From positions 186,001 to 250,000 of the forward strand of contig NZ_JBFQGA010000004.1 of assembly GCF_040932435.1 (NCBI RefSeq): a DNA stretch of 64,000 nucleotides, given 5' to 3'. A program made the position numbers and the translations under genes. Position 1 is the first letter of the stretch; every line of letters begins with the position of its first letter. Shown piece by piece: positions 17,101 through 26,179 of this stretch. A model generated the notes under the pieces. It had not been told where the DNA came from. It saw only the letters and a list, made by a program, of their open reading frames with translations, and made no database searches. This DNA is from Kluyvera sp040932435. Its GTDB lineage: Bacteria; Pseudomonadota; Gammaproteobacteria; Enterobacterales; Enterobacteriaceae.

Positions 17101-18033
17101 TCAGAGATAGCGACGCACGCACGCTTCCACGAGATCCCAGAACCAGGCGGTATCAATGGTAATGCCGACCTTCGTGTTTGCAGGTTTTCCCAGTACCCCT
17201 AGCTCATCACAGACGGTACGGCCATAGCACGGCCCACTGTTAACATCGACTTCGACGTACATGTCCTGTGTTTTGATCCCCTGAGGATTAATGAGATAGC
17301 CGATACAGGTTGCGTCATGTACCGGGCCTCCGGCCAGACCATAGTTTTCGAACTGTGTTTTGAGGGTGAAATTCATGATGTCGCTGAATAACTGCCCCGC
17401 CGGACCACCTGCTTTCTCCATTCTGGCAATCACATCGGCGGTACAAACGGTCTGGTTAGTCAGGTCAAGCCCCATCATCACCAGCGGCACACCGGAGGTG
17501 AAGACCACGCGCGCGGCCTCCGGGTCAGCGAAAATGTTGAATTCGGCGGAAGGCGTAAAATTGCCCGTCCCGTAGGCACCGCCCATCAGGACAATCTCAC
17601 GGATTTTCGGCAAAATGGCAGGCTGCATTCGCATCGCCACAGCAATATTGCTTAACGGACCAACCGGAACCAGCGTAATATCACCATCGCTTGCCATCAA
17701 CGTGTCAATAATATATTTCACTGCATGGGTCGTTTCTGCTTCACGGGTTAGTGGTTCAAATACCGGGCCGTCCAGACCCGATTCACCGTGAATATTATCT
17801 GCGACAATCTGTTTACGCATTATTGGTTGCGGCATCCCCGCATAAACTGGCACATTAATATTGAGTTTCTGACAGACATTTAACCCATTCACTAGTGTCT
17901 TATCCAGCGTCTGGTTTCCAGCAACAATGGTAATACCCAGCAAATCAATTGCCGGGTGCCTTGCTGCCATCATTATTGCAATAGCATCGTCGTGTCCTGG
18001 ATCGCAATCAAGAATAATTTTTCTTCTTTCCAT
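17101..18033 (-). CDS. rihB: Pyrimidine-specific ribonucleoside hydrolase RihB
   Basis: A 310-residue inosine-uridine-preferring nucleoside hydrolase. The metal-binding N-terminal motif LDCDPGHDDAIAIMMAA is complete. The later conserved segments VPVGPLSNIAVAM and GPVHDATCIGYL, which carries the second metal/ribose contact, are present. It cleaves uridine and cytidine to ribose plus base in the cytoplasm. E. coli RihB is 313 residues. It lies upstream of nupX on the same strand and is divergent from the regulator yeiL; a rihB-nupX transcription unit is likely. Confidence 0.94.
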   Translation of the reverse strand: MERRKIILDCDPGHDDAIAIMMAARHPAIDLLGITIVAGNQTLDKTLVNGLNVCQKLNINVPVYAGMPQPIMRKQIVADNIHGESGLDGPVFEPLTREAETTHAVKYIIDTLMASDGDITLVPVGPLSNIAVAMRMQPAILPKIREIVLMGGAYGTGNFTPSAEFNIFADPEAARVVFTSGVPLVMMGLDLTNQTVCTADVIARMEKAGGPAGQLFSDIMNFTLKTQFENYGLAGGPVHDATCIGYLINPQGIKTQDMYVEVDVNSGPCYGRTVCDELGVLGKPANTKVGITIDTAWFWDLVEACVRRYL

Positions 18034-18132
18034 TTCTTATTTCCTCTGCTCGCTGGTAGGGTATTTTCGTCTTATTAAAAGAACAAAAGCATGACGATGC
18101 TAGAATCATAACGACAGAAATCGTATGCTGAA

Positions 18133-18148
18133 TATGAGAAATCTCATA
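18133..18148. promoter_or_regulatory. Candidate YeiL/CRP-type operator between rihB and yeiL
   Basis: TATGAGA-AA-TCTCATA is a perfect 16-bp dyad with the TNTGA-N6-TCANA geometry of CRP/FNR-family sites. It ends 13 bp before the yeiL GTG, so a bound protein would block yeiL translation-start-proximal transcription. The regulator identity (YeiL itself or CRP) is inferred. Confidence 0.5.
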
Positions 18149-18161
18149 CTAGGAAAGCACA

Positions 18162-18860
18162 GTGAAAGAAATCCAAAATGACGTTCTCAGGCAGCAACTG
18201 ATCGGCTGTTCCGGCTATACGGAGTGCTTCTCTGTTGATGTAAGGAGTGATACCCGCTTATTCCATATTGCAGCCGGAGACTACATTGTGCGGGAGGGAA
18301 ACCAGCCGTCTTATCTGTTCTACTTGGCGCGCGGACGAGCCAAGCTGTACGCGACATTATCCAACGGCAGAGTGTCGTTGATTGACTTCTTTGGTGCGCG
18401 ATGTTTTATCGGTGAAATTGAATTGGTTGATACCGATCACCAACCTCGCGCGGTTCAGGCAATTGAAGAATGTTGGTGCCTGGCGTTACCCATGAAACAA
18501 TATCGTCCCCTGCTATTAAACGATGCTGTTTTTCTGCGCCAGCTTTGTGTCGCATTGAGCCATAAAAACTATCGTAATATTGTCTCATTGACGCAGAATC
18601 AGTCATTCCCATTAATCAACCGCCTGTCGGCCTTTATTTTACTGACACAACATGATGATCTTTATCACGAAAAACATACACAAGCAGCAGAATATATGGG
18701 GGTAACCTATCGCCATCTATTATATGTTATTGCACAATTTACGCGAGAAGGCCTATTGGTAAAACAAAAGAATGGCTATGCCATTAGAGATAAAAAGAGA
18801 ATGATCGCGCTGGCGCTTGAGATGGAGCCAGAGAATAAATTTATTGATTTACTGAATTAA
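18162..18860 (+). CDS. yeiL: CRP/FNR-family transcriptional regulator YeiL
   Basis: A 232-residue regulator with an N-terminal cyclic-nucleotide-binding-like beta-roll (about residues 25-130; IAAGDYIVREGNQPSYLFYL) and a C-terminal helix-turn-helix (EYMGVTYRHLLYVIAQF). The GTG at 18162 follows AGGAAAG. This gives about 13 more N-terminal residues than E. coli YeiL (about 219), and C16 and C22 fall in that segment. E. coli YeiL has been linked to stationary-phase and nitrogen-starvation survival. Its location between two nucleoside-salvage modules suggests control of one or both. Confidence 0.9.
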   Translation: MKEIQNDVLRQQLIGCSGYTECFSVDVRSDTRLFHIAAGDYIVREGNQPSYLFYLARGRAKLYATLSNGRVSLIDFFGARCFIGEIELVDTDHQPRAVQAIEECWCLALPMKQYRPLLLNDAVFLRQLCVALSHKNYRNIVSLTQNQSFPLINRLSAFILLTQHDDLYHEKHTQAAEYMGVTYRHLLYVIAQFTREGLLVKQKNGYAIRDKKRMIALALEMEPENKFIDLLN

Positions 18861-18864
18861 TAAT

Positions 18865-18899
18865 GGCGCGCCAACAGAAGTTAACGCGCCTTTATTTTA
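18865..18899 (+). terminator. Terminator after yeiL
   Basis: GGCGCG (18865-18870) pairs with CGCGCC (18885-18890) and is followed by TTTATTTTAT. It lies between the convergent yeiL and the downstream transporter gene. Confidence 0.75.
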
Positions 18900-20147
18900 T
18901 GCCAGTCCGATAAAGAATCCGGCGATGGTGGCACTCATCAGGTTAGAGAGCGTTGCCGCCGCCAGCGCCCGCATCCCAAGCTGGGCGATTTCCGGCGCAC
19001 GCTGCGGCGCAATGGCGGAAAATGCCCCCACCACCACGCCGATAGAACCAAAGTTGGCGAAACCGCACAGGGCGAACGAGATAATCGCAATCGTCTTCAT
19101 ATCCAACGACCCACCCGCCTGCAGATACGGTGAGAAGTTGAGATAGGCCACGAACTCGTTGATTGCCAGTTTCTGCCCGATCAGGCTGCCAGCCAGCGTC
19201 GCATCGCTCCAGTCGACGCCCATGATCCAGGCAAGCGGCGCCAGCACCCAGCCAAAAATCCCTTCAAGCGTCGCGTGACCGAAACCAAACCAGCCGCCAA
19301 TGCCGCCGATAATACCGTTAATAAGCGCAATAATGGCGACAAAAGCCATCACCACCGTTGCGACGCCTGCCGCAATTTTCAGGCCGGTCATCGCCCCGCT
19401 CGCCGCGGCCTCAATGATGCTTTTTGGCGGCGTTTCGGTAAATGATAGGTTCTCGAAGGTGACGGTTGATGCCTCGGTTGCCGGGCTCAGCATACGGGCA
19501 AACAGGATCCCACCGGGAATAGCCATCAGCGATGCCGCCAGCAGGTAATCAATCGGCACTCCCATACCCGCATAGCCAATCATCATCGACCCTGCGATAG
19601 ACGCCATACCGCTACAAATTGCGGTAAACAGTTCATTGCGGTTCAGGCGATGAATAAACGGTTTGACGATCGCCGGGATCTCATTTTGCCCGAGGAAAAT
19701 GGTGGTCACGGCCACGAAGGACTCAATTTTGCTGATGTTCAGCGCTTTCTGGAAGATACCGCCGAGGACGCGAATCAGCAGCCCCATCACGCCAATATAG
19801 TAAAGCAGGCTGATAAGCGCGGTAACAAAGATAATGGCAGGCAGCACGCGGAAGGCGAAGATAAAGCCCGCGCCGTCAAAGAGAACATCCATCTTTGGCC
19901 CCACCAGCGAGCCAAAAATAAAGGCGCTGCCTGCATCGCTGTAGGACATCACCTTATGAACGCCCAGCGCGGCTTGCTCAACCAGCCATTTTCCCGGCGG
20001 GAAATAGAGCATAATGCCGCCGATGGCAATTTGCAGAACCAGCGCAGCGCCAACGGTACGCAGGCTGATACGTTTTTTATTCACTGACAGCAGAAACGCG
20101 ATTGCCAGCAATACCACCATACCCACAAGACTTCTCATTATATCCAT
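18897..20147 (-). CDS. psuT: Nucleoside (pseudouridine) transporter YeiM/PsuT, NupC family
   Basis: A 416-residue CNT-family symporter, about 93 percent identical by eye to NupX at 15747-16997; the differences are scattered and mostly conservative. It carries the same GQNEIPAIVKPF signature. It is the last gene after psuK and psuG on the same strand, 96 bp past psuG, so its physiological substrate is most likely pseudouridine, as proposed for E. coli yeiM. A short interrupted dyad (AACC.GGCG ... CGCC.GGTT, about 20166-20190) lies in the psuG-transporter gap. Confidence 0.92.
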   Translation of the reverse strand: MDIMRSLVGMVVLLAIAFLLSVNKKRISLRTVGAALVLQIAIGGIMLYFPPGKWLVEQAALGVHKVMSYSDAGSAFIFGSLVGPKMDVLFDGAGFIFAFRVLPAIIFVTALISLLYYIGVMGLLIRVLGGIFQKALNISKIESFVAVTTIFLGQNEIPAIVKPFIHRLNRNELFTAICSGMASIAGSMMIGYAGMGVPIDYLLAASLMAIPGGILFARMLSPATEASTVTFENLSFTETPPKSIIEAAASGAMTGLKIAAGVATVVMAFVAIIALINGIIGGIGGWFGFGHATLEGIFGWVLAPLAWIMGVDWSDATLAGSLIGQKLAINEFVAYLNFSPYLQAGGSLDMKTIAIISFALCGFANFGSIGVVVGAFSAIAPQRAPEIAQLGMRALAAATLSNLMSATIAGFFIGLA

Positions 20148-20243
20148 AATGATTTTCCCTTCATGCCCGGAAACCCGGCGTAAACGCCAGGTTTTGGTAT
20201 GCTTGATATTCGCGGGCGACCGCAGACTGCCCGTGAAGTTAAG

Positions 20244-21179
20244 TTACGCGAGGCGCTGATATTCCTTCGCGATGTCACAGGCCAGTACGGCGTTGTTGAA
20301 GACCAGTTGAATATTGGATTTCAGACTATCGCCTCCAGTGAGCTCCGCCACGCGAGCCAGCAGGAACGGCGTGCTCTCTTTGCCCACAACCCCCTGCTCT
20401 TCCGCTTCCTTCACCGCCCTGTCGATGGCGGCATTGATCTCTTCTTCCGCCATCGCAAACTGTTCTGGGATAGGGTTAGCAACCACCAAGCCACCGTTCA
20501 GGCCGGCCTGCCATTTCACCGCCATCGCCCGGGCAATCTCTTTAGCGCTGTCGAGACGAATGCTGACTTCAAACGGGCTGGTGCGGCAGAAAAATGCTGG
20601 CAACGATTTGGTTTGATAACCAATAAGCGGCACCCCATAGGTCTCCAGATATTCGGTGGTTAACCCCAGATCAAGAATAGATTTTGCCCCCGCGCAAATG
20701 ACCGTGACGTTGGTATGCGCTAATTCTTGCAAATCTGCAGAAATATCAAATGAATGTTCCGCTCCGCGGTGGACGCCACCAATACCACCCGTTGCAAATA
20801 CTTTAATTCCCGCCAGTGCGGCAATAATCATGGTTGAAGCCACGGTGGTTGCTCCATTTTTTCCGGCAGCGACAACGAATGGTAAATCACGGCGACTTAC
20901 TTTTGTCACGTTGTGACCTTCACGGCCTAATAATTCAATTTCCGTCTTACTCAATCCGACTTTCATTATGCCGCCAATAATGGCGATGGTGGCTGGAACT
21001 GCGCCATGCTTACGAATTGTTTCTTCCACCTCAATAGCAGTTTGCGCATTTTGTGGGAAAGGCATGCCGTGAGAAATAATCGTCGACTCAAGCGCGACAA
21101 TTGGTTTCTTGCTATTTAAAGCTTCCTGTACTTCAAGGGAAATCTGTAATAATTCAGATGAAAGCGTTAATTCAGACAT
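20244..21179 (-). CDS. psuG: Pseudouridine-5'-phosphate glycosidase PsuG
   Basis: A 311-residue enzyme that reversibly splits pseudouridine 5'-phosphate into ribose 5-phosphate and uracil. The residues that matter in E. coli PsuG are conserved at the same positions: E31 (VALESTIISHGMP), K93, D149 and K166 (GAKSILD). The metal/phosphate loop FATGGIGGVHRGAEHSFDIS is intact. The start overlaps the end of psuK by 13 bp, indicating translational coupling. The final frame ends EYQRLA. E. coli PsuG is 312 residues. Confidence 0.96.
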   Translation of the reverse strand: MSELTLSSELLQISLEVQEALNSKKPIVALESTIISHGMPFPQNAQTAIEVEETIRKHGAVPATIAIIGGIMKVGLSKTEIELLGREGHNVTKVSRRDLPFVVAAGKNGATTVASTMIIAALAGIKVFATGGIGGVHRGAEHSFDISADLQELAHTNVTVICAGAKSILDLGLTTEYLETYGVPLIGYQTKSLPAFFCRTSPFEVSIRLDSAKEIARAMAVKWQAGLNGGLVVANPIPEQFAMAEEEINAAIDRAVKEAEEQGVVGKESTPFLLARVAELTGGDSLKSNIQLVFNNAVLACDIAKEYQRLA

Positions 21180-22108
21180 TCTATGTTCTCCACTAACGAT
21201 GTAACGTTCGAAATAGATAAATTAGGATTATTGGTATACTCACTAGCCAGCGCCATTGCGGCACAGCCCTGAGCAAATCGAACAGAGTCAATAAATGGCA
21301 CGTTGTCCACCCAGCAAGAGGCCAGCCCGGCCATCATGGCGTCACCGGCGCCGGTCACATTGATGACGTTGGTTTTTATAGGGCGCGACCAGCCAGTTTC
21401 ACCATGAATATCGCTGTAATATACGCCGTCGCCTCCCATGCTGAGCACCAGCCGATTAAGCCCGCGTTCATGGAACCATGCTGCGACTTTCCCAACATCT
21501 TCTCGCCCAGACAGCGCGATGCCGCTTAGCGTTTCGGCTTCCAGTCGATTGGGTTTCAGCGTGTGGATTTGGCCCAACCGCTCGCGGATTTTGACGCATT
21601 TCCATGCTGAAACCGGATCGACAAACACCGGCGTCGAGCCCGCATTTTCCACAACCCATGCCAGTGCCTCTTCGCTAATATTGCAGTCGGCGACAATCAC
21701 CTTTGCACCGCGAATAAAATCAGCATGCTGCGCTAAAAACGCCGCAGAAATATGGTCGGTGATATCCATATCATTAATGGCGACCAGCATTTCACCGGTA
21801 TTATCAAGCAAGGATAAATAACTTGATGTATTTTCACCGGAAACAATCTGACATTTATCAACATGTACACCTGGCTGACGGGTTTGGGCCAATAATGATT
21901 GCCCATAAAAATCACTGCCAACGGCTGTTAATAACCATGATGGTTTTCCCAGCAGCGCGAGATTATGTGCGATATTGCGCCCGACGCCGCCGGGAGTGAA
22001 TTTTATTTTCCCAGGATTTGAATCCGCATAGTTTAATGACGCATGCGAATAACCAGCCACATCTATATTGGCAGAACCAATAGTGACAACATATTCCTTT
22101 TTACACAT
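21167..22108 (-). CDS. psuK: Pseudouridine kinase PsuK
   Basis: A 313-residue PfkB-family kinase that phosphorylates pseudouridine to the 5'-phosphate consumed by PsuG. The C-terminal catalytic motif NVTGAGDAMMAGL is canonical, and GGVGRNIAHNLALLGK is the N-terminal sugar-binding motif. It is the first gene of psuK-psuG-transporter and overlaps psuG by 13 bp. It is clearly homologous to the kinase domain of YeiI but lacks the helix-turn-helix. A perfect dyad lies 12-27 bp upstream of its ATG. Confidence 0.95.
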   Translation of the reverse strand: MCKKEYVVTIGSANIDVAGYSHASLNYADSNPGKIKFTPGGVGRNIAHNLALLGKPSWLLTAVGSDFYGQSLLAQTRQPGVHVDKCQIVSGENTSSYLSLLDNTGEMLVAINDMDITDHISAAFLAQHADFIRGAKVIVADCNISEEALAWVVENAGSTPVFVDPVSAWKCVKIRERLGQIHTLKPNRLEAETLSGIALSGREDVGKVAAWFHERGLNRLVLSMGGDGVYYSDIHGETGWSRPIKTNVINVTGAGDAMMAGLASCWVDNVPFIDSVRFAQGCAAMALASEYTNNPNLSISNVTSLVENIECLN

Positions 22109-22119
22109 GGCACGTCCTC

Positions 22120-22135
22120 TGACAATAAATTGTCA
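22120..22135 (-). promoter_or_regulatory. Candidate operator just upstream of psuK
   Basis: TGACAAT-AA-ATTGTCA is a perfect 16-bp dyad that overlaps the psuK leader. The bound regulator is unknown; YeiI and YeiL are nearby candidates. The dyad could also form a small mRNA hairpin near the ribosome-binding site. Confidence 0.45.
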
Positions 22136-22266
22136 TGATAATGAGTTCGTTAGCAACGTTGGTATCGAAGATAGATATTAGAGCAAATGTTCATTATTAA
22201 ACATGTGTTCATGATAGGCGTGTTTTAGATAAAGTAAATCCATCTCACTAAGCGAAAGTGAATAGA

Positions 22267-22282
22267 TATGAGAGGGGTCACA
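22267..22282 (-). promoter_or_regulatory. CRP-like site upstream of psuK
   Basis: TATGA-N6-TCACA matches the CRP core at 9 of 10 positions. It lies about 160 bp upstream of psuK in a 283-bp gap that otherwise holds the fruA terminator and no gene. Confidence 0.45.
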
Positions 22283-22343
22283 GATTTTGGCTGATACTGG
22301 CTGAAAGCGAGGAGAAAATTGAAAGATAGGGCGCAAATTTTAA

Positions 22344-22374
22344 AAATAAAAAAAGGGCAGAGATAACTCTGCCC
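22344..22374 (-). terminator. Rho-independent terminator of fruBKA
   Basis: On the minus strand an 8-bp perfect stem GGGCAGAG/CTCTGCCC with a TTAT loop is followed by TTTTTTTATTTTT, 17 bp past the fruA stop. Confidence 0.95.
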
Positions 22375-22391
22375 TTAAGGTCGAGATGAAC

Positions 22392-24074
22392 TTACGCTTG
22401 GTTAGCGACTGCTTCCGGGCGTTTCAGCACCGCGTAAGACAGACCCGCCACCAGCGTACCGACGACAATCGCCACCAAGTAGCCCAGCACCGGCGTAATG
22501 GCGCCTGGAATCAGCAGGACAAACAGACCACCATGTGGTGCCATCAGTTTTGCACCGACCAGCATCGAGATTGCGCCGGTCACCGCACCGCCAATGATAC
22601 AGCATGGCAGAACGCGCATCGGGTCACGAGCAGCGAACGGAATCGCACCTTCGGAGATAAAGCACAGGCCCAGAACCAGCGCTGCTTTACCACCTTCACG
22701 TTGACCTTTGTCGAACTTGTTGCGGGCAACCAAGGTCGCAATACCCATCGCCAGCGGTGGCACCATACCGGCCGCCATAATCGCCGCCATCGGCGCGTAG
22801 GTTTGCGTACTCAGCAGGCCAACACCAAAGGCGTATGCTGCTTTGTTCACCGGACCACCCATATCGGTACACATCATCGCACCAAGGATTGCGCCCAGCA
22901 GTACCGCGTTCGCCGTACCCATGGTTTGCAGCCAGTGGGTCAGCCAGTTCAGCAGTGCCGCAACCGGGGTACCAATCAGGTAGATCATCGCCAGACCAAC
23001 AACCAGACTGGAAACCAGCGGGATTATCAGAATGGGTTTGAGCGCTTCCATGCTTGGCGGCAACTTCAGTTTGGTACTGATAAATTTCGCCGCATAACCC
23101 GCGAGGAAGCCTGCAATGATACCGCCAATAAAGCCGGAACCACCGCTCACCGCCAACATACCGCCGATAAGACCTGGGGTCAGACCCGGACGGTCAGCGA
23201 TGGAGAAGGCGATGAAACCGGCCAACACCGGCACCATCAGCGCAAAGGCTGAACCACCGCCGATCTGCATCAACGCTGCTGCCAGCGTACCTTTCACTTC
23301 AAAAGCTTTAATGCCGAATGCGAAGGAGAGCGCAATACACAAACCACCCGCCACCACCATTGGCAGCATGTAAGAAACACCGGTCAGCAGGTGACGATAC
23401 GCCCCGCCGCCGCTCTCTTTCTTCGCGCCTTCTGTCGATGCTTGCTGTCCGGTTGGCTGATATGGCTTAGCTTCAACCATCGCCTTATCCAGTTCCTGCG
23501 CGGTTTTCTTCAGCGCAAGGCCTGTGGTGGTGCGATACATTGGCTTACCGGCAAACTTCGCCAGATCCACTTCAATATCCGCCGCCACAATCACCAGATC
23601 CGCATCCGCCACTTCTTCCGGCGTAATCGCATTCCCGGCGCCCACGGAGCCACGGGTTTCCACTTTCACCCACAGACCGCGTTTTTTGGCTTCGGTTTCA
23701 ATCGCTTCCGCCGCCATGAAGGTATGTGCCACGCCGGTTGGACAGGCGGTGACGGCAACAATACGCTTCACCGCACCGGGAGCCGTTGGCTCGGCCTGAG
23801 CCGGGGCTTCATACGGTTTTGCATGCGCTTTGGCTTCGCTCAGGAACAGCTCCGGGTGTGAAACCGCGCGGTTGATGTCGCCTAAGTAAACCTGTTTACC
23901 CACCAGCGCACTGTCCGCCGGTAAAGTAGAGCCCAAAACGACCGCCAGCTCAGCGTCATTCGGGTTATCAATCAACTCCAGACGCGCTTTTGGCGCGGCT
24001 GTACCCAGCAAGGTCTTCGCCATGTAAGCACGAGCCTGCCCGAGTTTAGCATCGATAATCAGCAGCGTTTTCAT
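22392..24074 (-). CDS. fruA: PTS fructose transporter EIIB'BC (FruA)
   Basis: A 560-residue fructose permease of the phosphotransferase system. Residues 1-100 are the EIIB' domain. EIIB follows with the phosphocysteine C111 in VTACPTGVAHTFMAAEA. EIIC (from about residue 225) has roughly eight to ten membrane segments, including GGLCIALSFAFGI. It imports fructose as fructose 1-phosphate using phosphate from FruB. E. coli FruA is 563 residues. It is the third gene of fruBKA, 15 bp after fruK, and ends at a strong terminator. Confidence 0.97.
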   Translation of the reverse strand: MKTLLIIDAKLGQARAYMAKTLLGTAAPKARLELIDNPNDAELAVVLGSTLPADSALVGKQVYLGDINRAVSHPELFLSEAKAHAKPYEAPAQAEPTAPGAVKRIVAVTACPTGVAHTFMAAEAIETEAKKRGLWVKVETRGSVGAGNAITPEEVADADLVIVAADIEVDLAKFAGKPMYRTTTGLALKKTAQELDKAMVEAKPYQPTGQQASTEGAKKESGGGAYRHLLTGVSYMLPMVVAGGLCIALSFAFGIKAFEVKGTLAAALMQIGGGSAFALMVPVLAGFIAFSIADRPGLTPGLIGGMLAVSGGSGFIGGIIAGFLAGYAAKFISTKLKLPPSMEALKPILIIPLVSSLVVGLAMIYLIGTPVAALLNWLTHWLQTMGTANAVLLGAILGAMMCTDMGGPVNKAAYAFGVGLLSTQTYAPMAAIMAAGMVPPLAMGIATLVARNKFDKGQREGGKAALVLGLCFISEGAIPFAARDPMRVLPCCIIGGAVTGAISMLVGAKLMAPHGGLFVLLIPGAITPVLGYLVAIVVGTLVAGLSYAVLKRPEAVANQA

Positions 24075-24089
24075 ACGCCTCTCCCGCTG

Positions 24090-25028
24090 TTAGTTAAAGG
24101 GTTTCAGGTCGACACGCGCCATCATCGCGGCCAACTGGGTACGGTCGGTGATGCCGACGTTGCTCTGGCTAACAGCCAGCGCCGCGACTGCCGTTGCAAG
24201 ACGGAGGGTATGCTCACTGGATTCACGCATCAGCAGGCCATAAATCAGGCCGCCAACCATCGAATCCCCAGCACCAACCGTACTGACAACTTCCATTGAA
24301 GGCGGTTTGGCAATCCATTCACCTGAAGCATTAACCCACAGCGCGCCTTCAGCACCGAGTGAGATAACGACGTGGGCGATACCCTGCTCACGCAGCGCGT
24401 GTGCGGCTTCAATGACATCTTTCATTTCAGGCAGCTTGCGGCCTGCCCAGATTTCCAACTCGCGACGGTTCGGTTTCACTAACCACGGCGCAGCTTTAAG
24501 GCCCGCCACCAGCGCTTCACGGCTGCTGTCGAAAATAATGCACGGACATTGGCTGCGCAGACGCGTCATCCAGTCGGTGAATGCTTCCGGGCTAACGCCA
24601 GCCGGCAGACTGCCGCTGACGCACACCATATCGAACTGACCCAGCCAGCTAAGGGAGTCGTTAACAAAACGTTCCCAGTCGGACGGCGTGACTTCAAAGC
24701 CAGAGAAGTTGAAATCGGTCACTTCGCCATCTTTTTCGGTCAGCTTAACGTTAATACGAGTACGGCCCTGTACGACCTGAAAACGGTTAGCAATGCCCAG
24801 TTCGCTGAACAACTGCTGAAAACCGTCCTGATTATCTTTGCCAAGGAAGCCGCCGACGGTCACGTCGATGCCTAAATCCTTCAGCACTTTCGCCACGTTG
24901 ATGCCTTTACCTGCCGCATGCAGTCCGGTAGTGCGAACCAGGTTCACTTCCCCGCGTTCAACTTCTGGCGTAAACCCTACCAAATCATAGGCTGGGTTTA
25001 AGGTAATTGTGGCTACTCTTCTGCTCAT
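24090..25028 (-). CDS. fruK: 1-phosphofructokinase (FruK)
   Basis: A 312-residue PfkB-family kinase that converts fructose 1-phosphate to fructose 1,6-bisphosphate. The catalytic motif GAGD is at residues 252-255, and HAAGKGINVAKVLKDLG at residues 37-53 is the substrate-binding motif. It follows fruB directly (fruB stop at 25029) and precedes fruA by 15 bp. It keeps the E. coli length. Its substrate, fructose 1-phosphate, is the inducer that releases Cra from this operon. Confidence 0.97.
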   Translation of the reverse strand: MSRRVATITLNPAYDLVGFTPEVERGEVNLVRTTGLHAAGKGINVAKVLKDLGIDVTVGGFLGKDNQDGFQQLFSELGIANRFQVVQGRTRINVKLTEKDGEVTDFNFSGFEVTPSDWERFVNDSLSWLGQFDMVCVSGSLPAGVSPEAFTDWMTRLRSQCPCIIFDSSREALVAGLKAAPWLVKPNRRELEIWAGRKLPEMKDVIEAAHALREQGIAHVVISLGAEGALWVNASGEWIAKPPSMEVVSTVGAGDSMVGGLIYGLLMRESSEHTLRLATAVAALAVSQSNVGITDRTQLAAMMARVDLKPFN

Positions 25029-26159
25029 TTATGCGCCCTCCCCTAGGCCTGAAGCAATTGCTTCGCCAATGGCGTCCAGCGCCTGACGAGCATCATCGCC
25101 CTGGGCGGTAAAGCGCAGACGATGACCTTTCTTAACACCCAGTGCGACCACCTTCATCAGGCTGCGGCCGTTGGCTGGTTTACCGCTGCCATCAAGGTTG
25201 GTCACGGTAATGTCACTTCTAAATTGTTTAATAGTGTTCACCAGCATGGTGCCCGGACGCGCATGCAGACCGTGTTCGTTACGAATCACAAACTCTTCGT
25301 TCAGCACGTCTTCAGCCGCGGCGTCATCGCTGGTCAGCAGCGCCAGCAGCGTAGCAGCATCAGCTTTCAGCAGACGTTCAGCTTTGTTATCCAACAGCAG
25401 ATTTACCAAGCGATTCAGTACGGCTGTCGGCTGCGCATCGGCCATGGCAACGGTAATCAGCACGGCGGCTTGTTCTTCGCCTACGCTAAACGGCGCGGCT
25501 GCTCGGCTGACCGCAATAGCGCTGCGCAGGTTGCCTTCCGCGCTGTCGCTAAGCCAGATACCCTGGCCCAGATTCAGTGGCTGTTCGTTAATCACACGCG
25601 CCACGAAGTTGGCATCTACCGCATTTGCTTCTTTCAAACGTGCAGCATTCAGCGCCTGCAGCGCTACCAGCGAGCTGGCGGCAACATCCAGTGAAAGCGT
25701 TTCGTTATCGAGTTTCAGCGCTTCGCTAAGCTTCTCGCCCATCAGCAATGCGCGCAGCTCTTCAGCGGTGGTCGCGGTTTTCAGCTGTTCAGCTACGTCG
25801 TCATCACTCAGCACGTGCGTCAGTTGACGCAGCAGGCCAAGATGTTCGTCGGAGCTGGCGGCAATACCAATGGCGACATACGCTGTCTGCCCTTCACCCC
25901 AGGTAACACCCTGCGGAAACTGATAAACCTGTACGCCGGTTTTCAGCACCTGATCGCGGGTATCAGTAGTGCCGTGCGGAATGGCAATGCCATTGCCGAG
26001 GAAAGTCGACGTTTGTTGCTCACGCGCCAGCATGCCGGCAACGTAACCATCAGCAACATTGCCAGCGCTAACCAGCGCCGCAGCAACTTGCCGAATAGCT
26101 TCTTCTTTATTCGCGGCCTGCTGGCCCGGATGAATATCCTGAACAGTTAACTGGAACAT
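25029..26159 (-). CDS. fruB: PTS fructose EIIA-FPr protein (FruB)
   Basis: A 376-residue cytoplasmic PTS protein. An N-terminal EIIA domain has phosphohistidine H62 (GIAIPHGTTDTR). A middle domain (about residues 145-285) follows, then a C-terminal HPr-like FPr domain with H299 in NEHGLHARPG and the GRSLMKVVALGVKKG segment. It passes phosphate from Enzyme I to FruA. It is the first gene of fruBKA behind two Cra boxes, with E. coli-like length. Confidence 0.97.
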   Translation of the reverse strand: MFQLTVQDIHPGQQAANKEEAIRQVAAALVSAGNVADGYVAGMLAREQQTSTFLGNGIAIPHGTTDTRDQVLKTGVQVYQFPQGVTWGEGQTAYVAIGIAASSDEHLGLLRQLTHVLSDDDVAEQLKTATTAEELRALLMGEKLSEALKLDNETLSLDVAASSLVALQALNAARLKEANAVDANFVARVINEQPLNLGQGIWLSDSAEGNLRSAIAVSRAAAPFSVGEEQAAVLITVAMADAQPTAVLNRLVNLLLDNKAERLLKADAATLLALLTSDDAAAEDVLNEEFVIRNEHGLHARPGTMLVNTIKQFRSDITVTNLDGSGKPANGRSLMKVVALGVKKGHRLRFTAQGDDARQALDAIGEAIASGLGEGA

Positions 26160-26179
26160 GGTTCCCCTCGCTTTTCGAA

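Noticed and set aside
22386..23252. 288-codon plus-strand frame
   Set aside because: Antisense shadow of fruA, composed largely of H, Q, R and T with no protein-like pattern.
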